Of a DNA stretch of 64,000 nucleotides, positions 10,280-24,627 are shown in pieces; position 1 is the first letter of the stretch; the number at the start of each line of letters is the position of its first letter. Position numbers and translations under genes: made by a program. The notes below the pieces were generated by a model. It ran no database searches and was not told the DNA's origin. It worked only from the letters and a program-made list of their open reading frames with translations. The DNA comes from Hydractinia symbiolongicarpus. Its lineage: Eukaryota > Cnidaria > Hydrozoa > Anthoathecata > Hydractiniidae. The stretch spans positions 20,378,001-20,442,000 of the forward strand of contig NC_079888.1 of the NCBI RefSeq assembly GCF_029227915.1. The letters run 5' to 3'.

Positions 10280-13275
10280 ACTACATTTCATTGACTTTCT
10301 AACGGTGTCAGTCCGTTTGAGTTACAACGGTTGGGTCACATATTCGTACCAACATGTATTTAGCGATATTTTTCTGATATTACTAGGTTGCATCGCTTTT
10401 AACTATGAAACGATTGACTGTGGGACTTAATTGAGCTAACTTTGGACTGTCACCTGATAAATATGATAAGGGAGACAATTGGACTCCAAGAAAAAACATT
10501 CTTCTTAATTTTACATGATTGCCGAAACTCAGCGATTACACTGGGCTTTGTGGTAGCGCTTCATTTAAGAATTATGATAAAAAAAGTCATTTTTTATTGT
10601 GGGACCAATCCTAGCCATTATCGCGCGCTGAGGAAATAGCGACCGTTTCAAAAACTACATTTTATTGACTTTCTAACCGTGTCAGTCCGTTTTAGTTTCA
10701 ACGGTTGTGTCACATATTCGTACCAACATGTATTTAGCGATATTTTTTTGATATTACTAGGTTGCATCGCTTTTAACAATGAAACGATTGACTGTGGGAC
10801 TTAATTGAGCTAACTTTGGACTGTGACCTGATAAATGTGATAAATAAGACAATTGGACTCCAAGAAATAACATTCTTCTGAATTTGACGTGATTGCCGGA
10901 ACTCAGCGATTACACTGGGCACTGTGGTAGCGCTTCATTTAAAAATTAAGCTGAAAAAAGTCATTTTTTTACTGTGGGACCTATCCTAGCCGTTAGCGCG
11001 CGTTGAAGAAAAAGCGACAGTTTCAAAAACTACATTTCATTGACTTTCTAACGGTGTCAGTCCGTTTGAGTTACAACGATTGGGTCACACATTCGTTCCA
11101 ACATGTGTTTAGCGATATTTTTCTGATATTACTAGGTTGCATCGCTTTTAACTATGAAACGATTGACTGTGGGACTTAATTGAGCTAACTTTGGACTGTC
11201 ACCTGATAAATGTGATAAAGGAGACAATTGGACTCTAAGAAAAAACATTCTTCTTAATTTCACATGATTGCCGAAACTCAGCGATTACACTGGGCTCTGT
11301 GGTAGCGCTTTATTTAGAAATTATGATAAAAAAGTCATTTTTTTATTGTGGGACCAATCCTAGTCATTATCGCGCGCTGAGGAAATAGCGACAGTTTCCA
11401 AAACTGCATTTCATTGACTTTCTAACGGTTTCAGTCCGTTTGAGTTACAACGGTTGTGTCACATATTCGTACCAACATGTATTTAGCGATATTTATTTGA
11501 TATTACTAGGTTGCATCGCTTTTAACTATGAAACGATTGACTGTGGGACTTAATTGAGCTAACTTTGGACTGTCACCTGATAATTATGATAAGGGAGACA
11601 ATTGGACTCCAAGAAAAAACATTCTTCTTAATTTTACATGATTGCCGAACCTCAGCAATTACACTGGGCTTTGTGGTAGCGCTTCATTTAAGAATTATGA
11701 TAAAAAAAGTCATTTTTTTATTGTGGGACCAATCCTAGCCATTATGGCGCGCTGAGGAAATAGCGACCGTTTCAAAAACTACATTTCATTGACTTTCTAA
11801 CGGTGTCAGTCCGTTTGAGTTACAACGGTTGGGTCACATATTCGTACCAACATGTATTTAGCGATATTTTTCTGATATTACTAGGTTGCATCGCTTTTAA
11901 CTATGAAACGATTGACTGTGGGACTTAATTGAGCTAACTTTGGACTGTCACCTGATAAATATGATAAGGGAGACAATTGGACTCCAAGAAAAAACATTCT
12001 TCTTAATTTTACATGATTGCCGAAACTCAGCGATTACACTGGGCTTTGTGGTAGCGCTTCATTTAAGAATTATGATAAAAAAAGTCATTTTTTATTGTGG
12101 GACCAATCCTAGCCATTATCGCGCGCTGAGGAAATAGCGACCGTTTCAAAAACTACATTTTATTGACTTTCTAACCGTGTCAGTCCGTTTTAGTTTCAAC
12201 GGTTGTGTCACATATTCGTACCAACATGTATTTAGCGATATTTTTTTGATATTACTAGGTTGCATCGCTTTTAACAATGAAACGATTGACTGTGGGACTT
12301 AATTGAGCTAACTTTGGACTGTGACCTGATAAATGTGATAAATAAGACAATTGGACTCCAAGAAATAACATTCTTCTGAATTTGACGTGATTGCCGGAAC
12401 TCAGCGATTACACTGGGCACTGTGGTAGCGCTTCATTTAAAAATTAAGCTGAAAAAAGTCATTTTTTTACTGTGGGACCTATCCTAGCCGTTAGCGCGCG
12501 TTGAAGAAAAAGCGACAGTTTCAAAAACTACATTTCATTGACTTTCTAACGGTGTCAGTCCGTTTGAGTTACAACGATTGGGTCACACATTCGTTCCAAC
12601 ATGTGTTTAGCGATATTTTTCTGATATTACTAGGTTGCATCGCTTTTAACTATGAAACGATTGACTGTGGGACTTAATTGAGCTAACTTTGGACTGTCAC
12701 CTGATAAATGTGATAAAGGAGACAATTGGACTCTAAGAAAAAACATTCTTCTTAATTTCACATGATTGCCGAAACTCAGCGATTACACTGGGCTCTGTGG
12801 TAGCGCTTTATTTAGAAATTATGATAAAAAAGTCATTTTTTTATTGTGGGACCAATCCTAGTCATTATCGCGCGCTGAGGAAATAGCGACAGTTTCCAAA
12901 ACTGCATTTCATTGACTTTCTAACGGTTTCAGTCCGTTTGAGTTACAACGGTTGTGTCACATATTCGTACCAACATGTATTTAGCGATATTTATTTGATA
13001 TTACTAGGTTGCATCGCTTTTAACTATGAAACGATTGACTGTGGGACTTAATTGAGCTAACTTTGGACTGTCACCTGATAATTATGATAAGGGAGACAAT
13101 TGGACTCCAAGAAAAAACATTCTTCTTAATTTTACATGATTGCCGAACCTCAGCAATTACACTGGGCTTTGTGGTAGCGCTTCATTTAAGAATTATGATA
13201 AAAAAAGTCATTTTTTTATTGTGGGACCAATCCTAGCCATTATGGCGCGCTGAGGAAATAGCGACCGTTTCAAAA
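10280..13275. repeat. Tetramer higher-order repeat, 1,498 bp x 2
   Basis: Four monomers are repeated at an offset of exactly 1,498 bp: cores 10386, 10760, 11135 and 11509 pair with 11884, 12258, 12633 and 13007. Shared private variants include the cattttattgac/taaccgtgtc pair near 10660 and 12158, cgttttagtttc near 10687 and 12185, ggactctaag near 11228 and 12726, and cctagtcattatc near 11360 and 12858. The copies look nearly identical by eye, so the duplication is recent. Confidence 0.85.
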
Positions 13276-15320
13276 ACTACATTTTATTGACTTTCTAACC
13301 GTGTCAGTCCGTTTGAGTTTCAACGGTTGTGTCACATATTCGTACCAACATGTATTTAGCAATATTTTTTTGATATTACTAGGTTGCATCGCTTTTAACA
13401 ATGAAACGATTGACTGTGGGATTTAATTGAGCTAACTTTGGACTGTGACCTGATAAATGTGATAAATAAGACAATTGGACTCCAAGAAATAACATTCTTC
13501 TGAATTTGACGTGATTGCCGGAACTCAGCGATTACACTGGGCACTGTGGTGGCGCTTCATTTAAAAATTAAGCTGAAAAAAGTCATTTTTTTACTGTGGG
13601 ACCTATCCTAGCCGTTAGCGCGCGTTGAAGAAAAAGCGACAGTTTCAAAAACTACATTTCATTGACTTTCTAACGGTGTCAGTCCGTTTGAGTTACAACG
13701 ATTGGGTCACACATTCGTTCCAACATGTGTTTAGCGATATTTTTCTGATATTACTAGGTTGCATCGCTTTTAACTATGAAACGATTGACTGTGGGACTTA
13801 ATTGAGCTAACTTTGGACTGTCACCTGATAAATGTGATAAAGGAGACAATTGGACTCCAAGAAAAAACATTCTTCTTAATTTCACATGATTGCCGAAACT
13901 CAGCGATTACACTGGGCTCTGTGGTAGCGATTTATTTAGAAATTATGATAAAAAAAGTCATTTTTTTATTGTGGGACCAATCCTAGCCATTATCGCGCGC
14001 TGAGGAAATAGCGACAGTTTCCAAAACTGCATTTCATTGACTTTCTAACGGTTTCAGTCCGTTTGAGTTACAACGGTTGTGTCACATATTCGTACCAACA
14101 TGTATTTAGCGATATTTATTTGATATTACTAGGTTGCATCGCTTTTAACTATGAAACGATTGACTGTGGGACTTAATTGAGCTAACTTTGGACTGTCACC
14201 TGATAATTATGATAAGGGAGACAATTGGACTCCAAGAAAAAACATTCTTCTTAATTTTACATGATTGCCGAACCTCAGCAATTACACTGGGCTTTGTGGT
14301 AGCGCTTCATTTAAGAATTATGATAAAAAAAGTCATTTTTTTATTGTGGGACCAATCCTAGCCATTATGGCGCGCTGAGGAAATAGCGACCGTTTCAAAA
14401 ACTACATTTTATTGACTTTCTAACCGTGTCAGTCCGTTTGAGTTTCAACGGTTGTGTCACATATTCGTACCAACATGTATTTAGCAATATTTTTTTGATA
14501 TTACTAGGTTGCATCGCTTTTAACAATGAAACGATTGACTGTGGGATTTAATTGAGCTAACTTTGGACTGTGACCTGATAAATGTGATAAATAAGACAAT
14601 TGGACTCCAAGAAATAACATTCTTCTGAATTTGACGTGATTGCCGGAACTCAGCGATTACACTGGGCACTGTGGTGGCGCTTCATTTAAAAATTAAGCTG
14701 AAAAAAGTCATTTTTTTACTGTGGGACCTATCCTAGCCGTTAGCGCGCGTTGAAGAAAAAGCGACAGTTTCAAAAACTACATTTCATTGACTTTCTAACG
14801 GTGTCAGTCCGTTTGAGTTACAACGATTGGGTCACACATTCGTTCCAACATGTGTTTAGCGATATTTTTCTGATATTACTAGGTTGCATCGCTTTTAACT
14901 ATGAAACGATTGACTGTGGGACTTAATTGAGCTAACTTTGGACTGTCACCTGATAAATGTGATAAAGGAGACAATTGGACTCCAAGAAAAAACATTCTTC
15001 TTAATTTCACATGATTGCCGAAACTCAGCGATTACACTGGGCTCTGTGGTAGCGATTTATTTAGAAATTATGATAAAAAAAGTCATTTTTTTATTGTGGG
15101 ACCAATCCTAGCCATTATCGCGCGCTGAGGAAATAGCGACAGTTTCCAAAACTGCATTTCATTGACTTTCTAACGGTTTCAGTCCGTTTGAGTTACAACG
15201 GTTGTGTCACATATTCGTACCAACATGTATTTAGCGATATTTATTTGATATTACTAGGTTGCATCGCTTTTAACTATGAAACGATTGACTGTGGGACTTA
15301 ATTGAGCTAACTTTGGACTG
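13070..15320. repeat. Trimer higher-order repeat, 1,125 bp x 2
   Basis: Three monomers of 375 bp repeat at exactly 1,125 bp: cores 13007, 13382 and 13757 pair with 14132, 14507 and 14882. Private variants shared by the copies are tagcaatattt near 13364 and 14489, gtggtggcgc near 13546 and 14671, and gtagcgatttat near 13923 and 15048. This trimer overlaps the end of the tetramer duplication. The duplication length therefore switched within a few kilobases. Confidence 0.85.
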
Positions 15321-15649
15321 TAACCTGATAATTATGATAAGGGAGACAATTGGACTCCAAGAAAAAACATTCTTCTTAATTTTACATGATTGCCGAACCT
15401 CAGCGATTACACTGGGCTTTGTGGTAGCGCTTCATTTTTAGAATTATGATAAAAAAAGTCATTTTTTTATTGTGGGACCAATCCTAGCCATTATCGCGCG
15501 CTGAGGAAATAGCGACAGTTTCCAAAACTGCATTTCATTGACTTTCTAACGGTTTCAGTCCGTTTGAGTTACAACGGTTGTGTCACATATTCGTACCAAC
15601 ATGTATTTAGCGATATTTATTTGATATTACTAGGTTGCATCGCTTTTAA

Positions 15650-17520
15650 CAATGAAACGTTGACTGTGGGACTTAATTGAACTAACTTTGGACTGTGACC
15701 TGACAAATGTGATAAATGAGACAATTGGACTCCAAGAAATAACATTCTTCTTAATTTGACGTGATTGCCGGAACTCAGCGATTACACTGGTCTCTGTGGT
15801 AGCCCTTCATTTAAGAATTAAGATAAAAAGTCATTTTTTTATTGTGGGACCAATCCTCGCCAATATCTCGCGCAGATAAAATAGCCACAGTTTCAAAAAC
15901 TACATTTCATTGACTTTCTAACGGTGTCAGTCCGTTTGAGTTACAACGATTGGGTCACATATTTGTTCCAACATGTGTTTAGCGATATTTTTCTGATATT
16001 ACTAGGTTGCATCGCTTTTAACTATGAAACGATTGACTGTGGGACTTAATTGAGCTAACTTTGGACTGTCACCTGATAAATGTGATAAAGGAGACAATTG
16101 GACTCCAAGAAAAAACATTCTTCTTAATTTCACATGATTGCCGAAACTCAGCGATTACACTGGGCTCTGTGGTAGCGCTTCATTTAGAAATTATGATAAG
16201 AAAAGTCATTTTTTTATTGTGGGACCAATCCTAACCATTATCGCGCGCTGAGGAAATAGCGACAGTTTCCAAAACTGCATTTCATTGACTTTCTAACGGT
16301 TTCAGTCCGTTTGAGTTACAACGGTTGTGTCACATATTCGTACCAACATGTATTTAGCGATATTTATTTGATATTACTAGGTTGCATCGCTTTTAACAAT
16401 GAAACGTTGACTGTGGGACTTAATTGAACTAACTTTGTACTGTGACCTGATAAATGTGATAAATGAGACAATTGGACTCCAAGAAATAACATTCTTCTTA
16501 ATTTGACGTGATTGCCGGAACTCAGCGATTACACTGGGCTCTGTGGTAGCGCTTCATTTAAGAATTAAGATAAAAAGTCATTTTTTTATTGTGGGACCAA
16601 TCCTAGCCAATATCTCGCGCAGAAAAAATAGCGACAGTTTCAAAAACTACATTTCATTGACTTTCTAACGGCGTCAGTCCGTTTGAGTTACAACGGTTGG
16701 GTCACATATTCGTACCAACATGTATTTAGCGATATTTTTTTGATATTACTACGTTGCATCGCTTTTAACAATGAAACGTTGACTGTGGGACTTAATTGAA
16801 CTAACTTTGGACTGTGACCTGATAAATGTGATAAATGAGACAATTCGACTCCAAGAAATAACATTCTTGTTAATTTGACGTGATTGCCGGAACTCAGCGA
16901 TTACACTGGGCACTGTGGTAGCGCTTCATTTAACAATTAAGCTAAAAAAAGTCATTTTTTTACTCTGGGACCAATCCTAGCCGTTAGCGCGCGTTGAAGA
17001 AAAAGCGACAGTTTCAAAAACTACATTTCATTGACTTTCTAACGGTGTCAGTCCGTTTGTGTTACAACGGTTGGGTCACATATTCGTACCAACATGTATT
17101 TAGCGATATTTTTCTGATATTACTAGGTTGCATCGCTGTTAACTATGAAACGTTGACTGTAGGACTTAATTGAACTAACTTTCAACTGTGACCTGATAAA
17201 TGTGATAAATGAGACAATTGGACGCCAAGAAATAACATTCTTCTTAATTTGACATGATTGCCGAAACTCAGCGATTACACTGGGCTCTGTGGTAGCGCTT
17301 CATTTAAGAATTAAGTTAAAAAAAGTCATTTTTTTATTGTGGGACCAATCCTAGACGTTATCGCGCGCTGAGGAAATAGCGACAGTTTCAAAAACTAAAT
17401 TTCATTGTCTTTCTAACGGTGTCAGTCCGTTTGAGTTTCAACGGTTGTGTCACATATTCGTACCAACATGTATTTAGCGATATTTTTTTGATATTACTAG
17501 GTTGCATCGCTTTTAACAAT
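15650..17520. repeat. Distant copy of the 3.0-4.83 kb five-monomer block
   Basis: The order and private variants match 3000-4830 at an offset of about 12,670 bp. Examples are gcgcagataaaatagcc at 15870, ttgtactgtgacc near 16436, and gcgcagaaaaaatagcg near 16618. All units here are full length, including the one matching the 351-bp truncated monomer. After that unit the offset becomes about 12,694 bp, the difference being the 23 bases deleted in the left copy. Confidence 0.78.
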
Positions 17521-19370
17521 GAAACGATTGATTGTGGGACTTTATTGAACTAACTTTGGACTGTGACCTGATGAATGTGAAAAATGAGACAATTGGACTC
17601 CAAGAAATAACATTCTTCTTAATTTGACGTGATTGCCGGAACTCAGCGACTACACTGGGCTCTGTGGTAGCGCTTCAATTAAGAATTAAGATAAAAAAGT
17701 CATTTTTTATTGCGGGACCAATCCTAGCCATTATCTCGCGCTGAAGAAATAGCGACAGTTTCAAAAACTACATTTTATTGACTTTCTAACGGTGTCAGTC
17801 CGTTTGTGTTACAACAGTTGGGTCACATATTCGTACCAACATGTATTTAGCGATATTTTTCTGATATTACTAGGTTGCATCGCTTTTAGCAATGAAACGA
17901 TTGACTGTGGGACTTAATTGTGCTAACTTTGGACTGTGACCTGATAAATGTGATAAATGAGACAATTGGACTCCAAGAAATAACATTCTTTTTAATTTGA
18001 CGTGATTGCCGGAACTCAGCGATTACACTGGGCTCTGTGGTAGCGCTTCAATTAAGAATTAAAATAAAAAAGTCATTTTTTTATTGCGGGACCAATCCTA
18101 GCCATTATCTCGCGCTGAAGAAATAGCGGCAGTTTCAAAAACTACATTTCATTGACTTTCTAACGGTGTCAGTCCGTTTGAGTTACAACGGTTGGGTCAC
18201 ATATTCGTACCAACATGTATTTAGCGATATTTTTCTGATATTACTAGGTTGCATCGCTGTTAACTATGAAACGTTGACTGTAGGACTTAATTGAACTAAC
18301 TTTCAACTGTGACCTGATAAATGTGATAAATGAGACAATTGGACGCCAAGAAATAACATTCTTCTTAATTTGACATGATTGCCGAAACTCAGCGATTACA
18401 CTGGGCTCTGTGGTAGCGCTTCATTTAAGAATTAAGTTAAAAAAAGTCATTTTTTTATTGTGGGACCAATCCTAGACGTTATCGCGCGCTGAGGAAATAG
18501 CGACAGTTTCAAAAACTAAATTTCATTGTCTTTCTAACGGTGTCAGTCCGTTTGAGTTTCAACGGTTGTGTCACATATTCGTACCAACATGTATTTAGCG
18601 ATATTTTTTTGATATTACTAGGTTGCATCGCTTTTAACAATGAAACGATTGATTGTGGGACTTTATTGAACTAACTTTGGACTGTGACCTGATGAATGTG
18701 AAAAATGAGACAATTGGACTCCAAGAAATAACATTCTTCTTAATTTGACGTGATTGCCGGAACTCAGCGACTACACTGGGCTCTGTGGTAGCGCTTCAAT
18801 TAAGAATTAAGATAAAAAAGTCATTTTTTATTGCGGGACCAATCCTAGCCATTATCTCGCGCTGAAGAAATAGCGACAGTTTCAAAAACTACATTTTATT
18901 GACTTTCTAACGGTGTCAGTCCGTTTGTGTTACAACAGTTGGGTCACATATTCGTACCAACATGTATTTAGCGATATTTTTCTGATATTACTAGGTTGCA
19001 TCGCTTTTAGCAATGAAACGATTGACTGTGGGACTTAATTGTGCTAACTTTGGACTGTGACCTGATAAATGTGATAAATGAGACAATTGGACTCCAAGAA
19101 ATAACATTCTTTTTAATTTGACGTGATTGCCGGAACTCAGCGATTACACTGGGCTCTGTGGTAGCGCTTCAATTAAGAATTAAAATAAAAAAGTCATTTT
19201 TTTATTGCGGGACCAATCCTAGCCATTATCTCGCGCTGAAGAAATAGCGGCAGTTTCAAAAACTACATTTCATTGACTTTCTAACGGTGTCAGTCCGTTT
19301 GAGTTACAACGGTTGGGTCACATATTCGTACCAACATGTATTTAGCGATATTTTTCTGATATTACTAGGT
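17130..19370. repeat. Trimer higher-order repeat, 1,121 bp x 2
   Basis: Cores 17126, 17500 and 17873 pair with 18247, 18621 and 18994 at exactly 1,121 bp. Shared rare variants are gcatcgctgttaac, taggacttaattg (17160 and 18281), cgattgattgtgggac, the tgatgaatgtgaaaaatg variant of the paired motif, and aattgtgctaac (about 17918 and 19039). The right copy passes directly into the pentamer array. Confidence 0.85.
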
Positions 19371-22300
19371 TGCATCGCTTTTAACAATGAAACGATTGAC
19401 TGTGCGACTTAATTGAGCTAACTTTGGACTGTGACCTGATAAATGTGATAAATGAGACAATTGGACTCCAAGAAATAACATTCTTGTTAACTTGACGTGA
19501 TTGCCGGAACTCAGCGATTACACTGGGCACTGTGGTAGCGCTTCATTTAAAAATTAAGATACAAAATGTCATTTTTTTATTGTGGGACCTATCCTAGCCG
19601 TTATCGCGCGCTAAAGAAATAGCGACAGTTTCAAGAACTACATTTCATTGACTTTCTAACGGTGTCAGTCCGTTTGACTTACAACGGTTGGGTCACATAT
19701 TCGTACCAACATGTATTTAGCGATATTTTTCTGATATTACTAGGTTGCATCGCTTTTAACTATGAAACGATTGACTGTGGGACTTAATTGAGCCAACTTT
19801 GGACTGTCACCTGATAAATGTGATAAGGGAGACAATTGGACTCCAAGAAAAAACATTCTTCTTAATTTTACATGATTGCCGAAACACAGCGATTACACTG
19901 GGCTCTGTGGTAGCGCTTCAATTAGGAATTAAGATAAAAAAGTCATTTTTTTATTGCGGGATCAATCCTAGCCATTATCTCGCGCTGAAGAAATAGCGGC
20001 AGTTTCAAAAACTACATTTCATTGACTTTCTAACGGTGTCAGTCCGTTTGAGTTACAACGGTTGGGTCACATATTCGTACCAACATGTATTTAGCGATAT
20101 TTTTCTGATAATACTAGGTTGCATCGCTTTTAACAATGAAACGATTGACTGTGGGACTTAATTGAGCTAACTTTGGACTGTCACCTGATAAATGTGATAA
20201 AGGAGACAATTGGACTTCAAGAAAAAACATTCCTCTTAATTTCACATGATTGCCGAAACTCAGCGATTACACTGGGCTCTGTGGTAGCGCTTCATTTAGA
20301 AATTATGATAAAAAAAGTCATTTTTTTATTGTGGGACCAATCCTAGCCATTATCGCGCGCTGAGGAAATAGCGACAGTTTGAAAATCTACATTTCATTGA
20401 CTTTCTAACGGCGTCAGTCCGTTTGAGTTACAACGGTTGGGTCACATATTCAAACCAACATGTATTTAGCGATATTTTTTTGATATTACTAGGTTGCATC
20501 GCTTTTAACAATGAAACGTTGACTGTGGGACTTAATTGAACTAACTTTGGACTGTGACCTGATAAATGTGATAAATGAGACAATTGGACTCCAAGAAATA
20601 ACATTCTTCTTAATTTGACGTGATTGCCGGAACTCAGCGATTACACTGGGCTCTGTGGTAGCGCTTCATTTAAGAATTAAGATAAAAAGTCATTTTTTAT
20701 TGTGGGACCAATCCTAGCCAATATCTTGCGCTGAAGAAATAGCGACAGTTTCAAAAACTACATTTCATTGACTTTCTAACGGTGTCAGTCCGTTGGAGTT
20801 ACAACGGTTGGGTCACATATTCGTACCAACATGTACTTAGCGATATTTTTTTTGATATTACTAGGTTGCATCGCTTTTAACAATGAAACGATTGAATGTG
20901 GGACTTAATTGTGCTAACTTTGGACTGTGACCTGATAAATGTGATAAATGAGACAATTGGACTCCAAGAAATAACATTCTTTTTAATTTGACGTGATTGC
21001 CGGAACTCAGCGATTACACTGGGCTCTGTGGTAGCGCTTCAATTAAGAATTAAAATAAAAAAGTCATTTTTTTATTGCGGGACCAATCCTAGCCATTATC
21101 TCGCGCTGAAGAAATAGCGGCAGTTTCAAAAACTACATTTCATTGACTTTCTAACGGTGTCAGTCCGTTTGAGTTACAACGGTTGGGTCACATATTCGTA
21201 CCAACATGTATTTAGCGATATTTTTCTGATATTACTAGGTTGCATCGCTTTTAACAATGAAACGATTGACTGTGCGACTTAATTGAGCTAACTTTGGACT
21301 GTGACCTGATAAATGTGATAAATGAGACAATTGGACTCCAAGAAATAACATTCTTGTTAACTTGACGTGATTGCCGGAACTCAGCGATTACACTGGGCAC
21401 TGTGGTAGCGCTTCATTTAAAAATTAAGATACAAAATGTCATTTTTTTATTGTGGGACCTATCCTAGCCGTTATCGCGCGCTAAAGCAATAGCGACAGTT
21501 TCAAGAACTACATTTCATTGACTTTCTAACGGTGTCAGTCCGTTTGACTTACAACGGTTGGGTCACATATTCGTACCAACATGTATTTAGCGATATTTTT
21601 CTGATATTACTAGGTTGCATCGCTTTTAACTATGAAACGATTGACTGTGGGACTTAATTGAGCCAACTTTGGACTGTCACCTGATAAATGTGATAAGGGA
21701 GACAATTGGACTCCAAGAAAAAACATTCTTCTTAATTTTACATGATTGCCGAAACACAGCGATTACACTGGGCTCTGTGGTAGCGCTTCAATTAAGAATT
21801 AAGATAAAAAAGTCATTTTTTTATTGCGGGATCAATCCTAGCCATTATCTCGCGCTGAAGAAATAGCGGCAGTTTCAAAAACTACATTTCATTGACTTTC
21901 TAACGGTGTCAGTCCGTTTGAGTTACAACGGTTGGGTCACATATTCGTACCAACATGTATTTAGCGATATTTTTCTGATAATACTAGGTTGCATCGCTTT
22001 TAACAATGAAACGATTGACTGTGGGACTTAATTGAGCTAACTTTGGACTGTCACCTGATAAATGTGATAAAGGAGACAATTGGACTTCAAGAAAAAACAT
22101 TCCTCTTAATTTCACATGATTGCCGAAACTCAGCGATTACACTGGGCTCTGTGGTAGCGCTTCATTTAGAAATTATGATAAAAAAAGTCATTTTTTTATT
22201 GTGGGACCAATCCTAGCCATTATCGCGCGCTGAGGAAATAGCGACAGTTTCAAAATCTACATTTCATTGACTTTCTAACGGCGTCAGTCCGTTTGAGTTA

Positions 22301-24627
22301 CAACGGTTGGGTCACATATTCAAACCAACATGTATTTAGCGATATTTTTTTGATATTACTAGGTTGCATCGCTTTTAACAATGAAACGTTGACTGTGGGA
22401 CTTAATTGAACTAACTTTGGACTGTGACCTGATAAATGTGATAAATGAGACAATTGGACTCCAAGAAATAACATTCTTCTTAATTTGACGTGATTGCCGG
22501 AACTCAGCGATTACACTGGGCTCTGTGGTAGCGCTTCATTTAAGAATTAAGATAAAAAGTCATTTTTTATTGTGGGACCAATCCTAGCCAATATCTTGCG
22601 CTGAAGAAATAGCGACAGTTTCAAAAACTACATTTCATTGACTTTCTAACGGTGTCAGTCCGTTGGAGTTACAACGGTTGGGTCACATATTCGTACCAAC
22701 ATGTACTTAGCGATATTTTTTTTGATATTACTAGGTTGCATCGCTTTTAACAATGAAACGATTGAATGTGGGACTTAATTGTGCTAACTTTGGACTGTGA
22801 CCTGATAAATGTGATAAATGAGACAATTGGACTCCAAGAAATAACATTCTTTTTAATTTGACGTGATTGCCGGAACTCAGCGATTACACTGGGCTCTGTG
22901 GTAGCGCTTCAATTAAGAATTAAAATAAAAAAGTCATTTTTTTATTGCGGGACCAATCCTAGCCATTATCTCGCGCTGAAGAAATAGCGGCAGTTTCAAA
23001 AACTACATTTCATTGACTTTCTAACGGTGTCAGTCCGTTTGAGTTACAACGGTTGGGTCACATATTCGTACCAACATGTATTTAGCGATATTTTTCTGAT
23101 ATTACTAGGTTGCATCGCTTTTAACAATGAAACGATTGACTGTGCGACTTAATTGAGCTAACTTTGGACTGTGACCTGATAAATGTGATAAATGAGACAA
23201 TTGGACTCCAAGAAATAACATTCTTGTTAACTTGACGTGATTGCCGGAACTCAGCGATTACACTGGGCACTGTGGTAGCGCTTCATTTAAAAATTAAGAT
23301 ACAAAATGTCATTTTTTTATTGTGGGACCTATCCTAGCCGTTATCGCGCGCTAAAGAAATAGCGACAGTTTCAAGAACTACATTTCATTGACTTTCTAAC
23401 GGTGTCAGTCCGTTTGACTTACAACGGTTGGGTCACATATTCGTACCAACATGTATTTAGCGATATTTTTCTGATATTACTAGGTTGCATCGCTTTTAAC
23501 TATGAAACGATTGACTGTGGGACTTAATTGAGCCAACTTTGGACTGTCACCTGATAAATGTGATAAGGGAGACAATTGGACTCCAAGAAAAAACATTCTT
23601 CTTAATTTTACATGATTGCCGAAACACAGCGATTACACTGGGCTCTGTGGTAGCGCTTCAATTAAGAATTAAGATAAAAAAGTCATTTTTTTATTGCGGG
23701 ATCAATCCTAGCCATTATCTCGCGCTGAAGAAATAGCGGCAGTTTCAAAAACTACATTTCATTGACTTTCTAACGGTGTCAGTCCGTTTGAGTTACAACG
23801 GTTGGGTCACATATTCGTACCAACATGTATTTAGCGATATTTTTCTGATAATACTAGGTTGCATCGCTTTTAACAATGAAACGATTGACTGTGGGACTTA
23901 ATTGAGCTAACTTTGGACTGTCACCTGATAAATGTGATAAAGGAGACAATTGGACTTCAAGAAAAAACATTCCTCTTAATTTCACATGATTGCCGAAACT
24001 CAGCGATTACACTGGGCTCTGTGGTAGCGCTTCATTTAGAAATTATGATAAAAAAAGTCATTTTTTTATTGTGGGACCAATCCTAGCCATTATCGCGCGC
24101 TGAGGAAATAGCGACAGTTTCAAAATCTACATTTCATTGACTTTCTAACGGCGTCAGTCCGTTTGAGTTACAACGGTTGGGTCACATATTCAAACCAACA
24201 TGTATTTAGCGATATTTTTTTGATATTACTAGGTTGCATCGCTTTTAACAATGAAACGTTGACTGTGGGACTTAATTGAACTAACTTTGGACTGTGACCT
24301 GATAAATGTGATAAATGAGACAATTGGACTCCAAGAAATAACATTCTTCTTAATTTGACGTGATTGCCGGAACTCAGCGATTACACTGGGCTCTGTGGTA
24401 GCGCTTCATTTAAGAATTAAGATAAAAAGTCATTTTTTATTGTGGGACCAATCCTAGCCAATATCTTGCGCTGAAGAAATAGCGACAGTTTCAAAAACTA
24501 CATTTCATTGACTTTCTAACGGTGTCAGTCCGTTGGAGTTACAACGGTTGGGTCACATATTCGTACCAACATGTACTTAGGGATATTTTTTTTGATATTA
24601 CTAGGTTGCATCGCTTTTAACAATGAA
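19020..24627. repeat. Pentamer higher-order repeat, 1,870 bp x 3
   Basis: There are three consecutive copies of a five-monomer unit. Core intervals repeat exactly as 374, 375, 374, 375, 372 bp (cores 19368-20864, 21238-22734 and 23108-24604). By eye the copies differ at only a few sites: g at 19925 against a at 21795, g at 20381 against c at 22251, and a at 19617 against c at 21487. Private variants include attcaaaccaac, gataatactagg and attgaatgtgg. This is the most homogeneous and presumably youngest block in the window. Confidence 0.92.
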
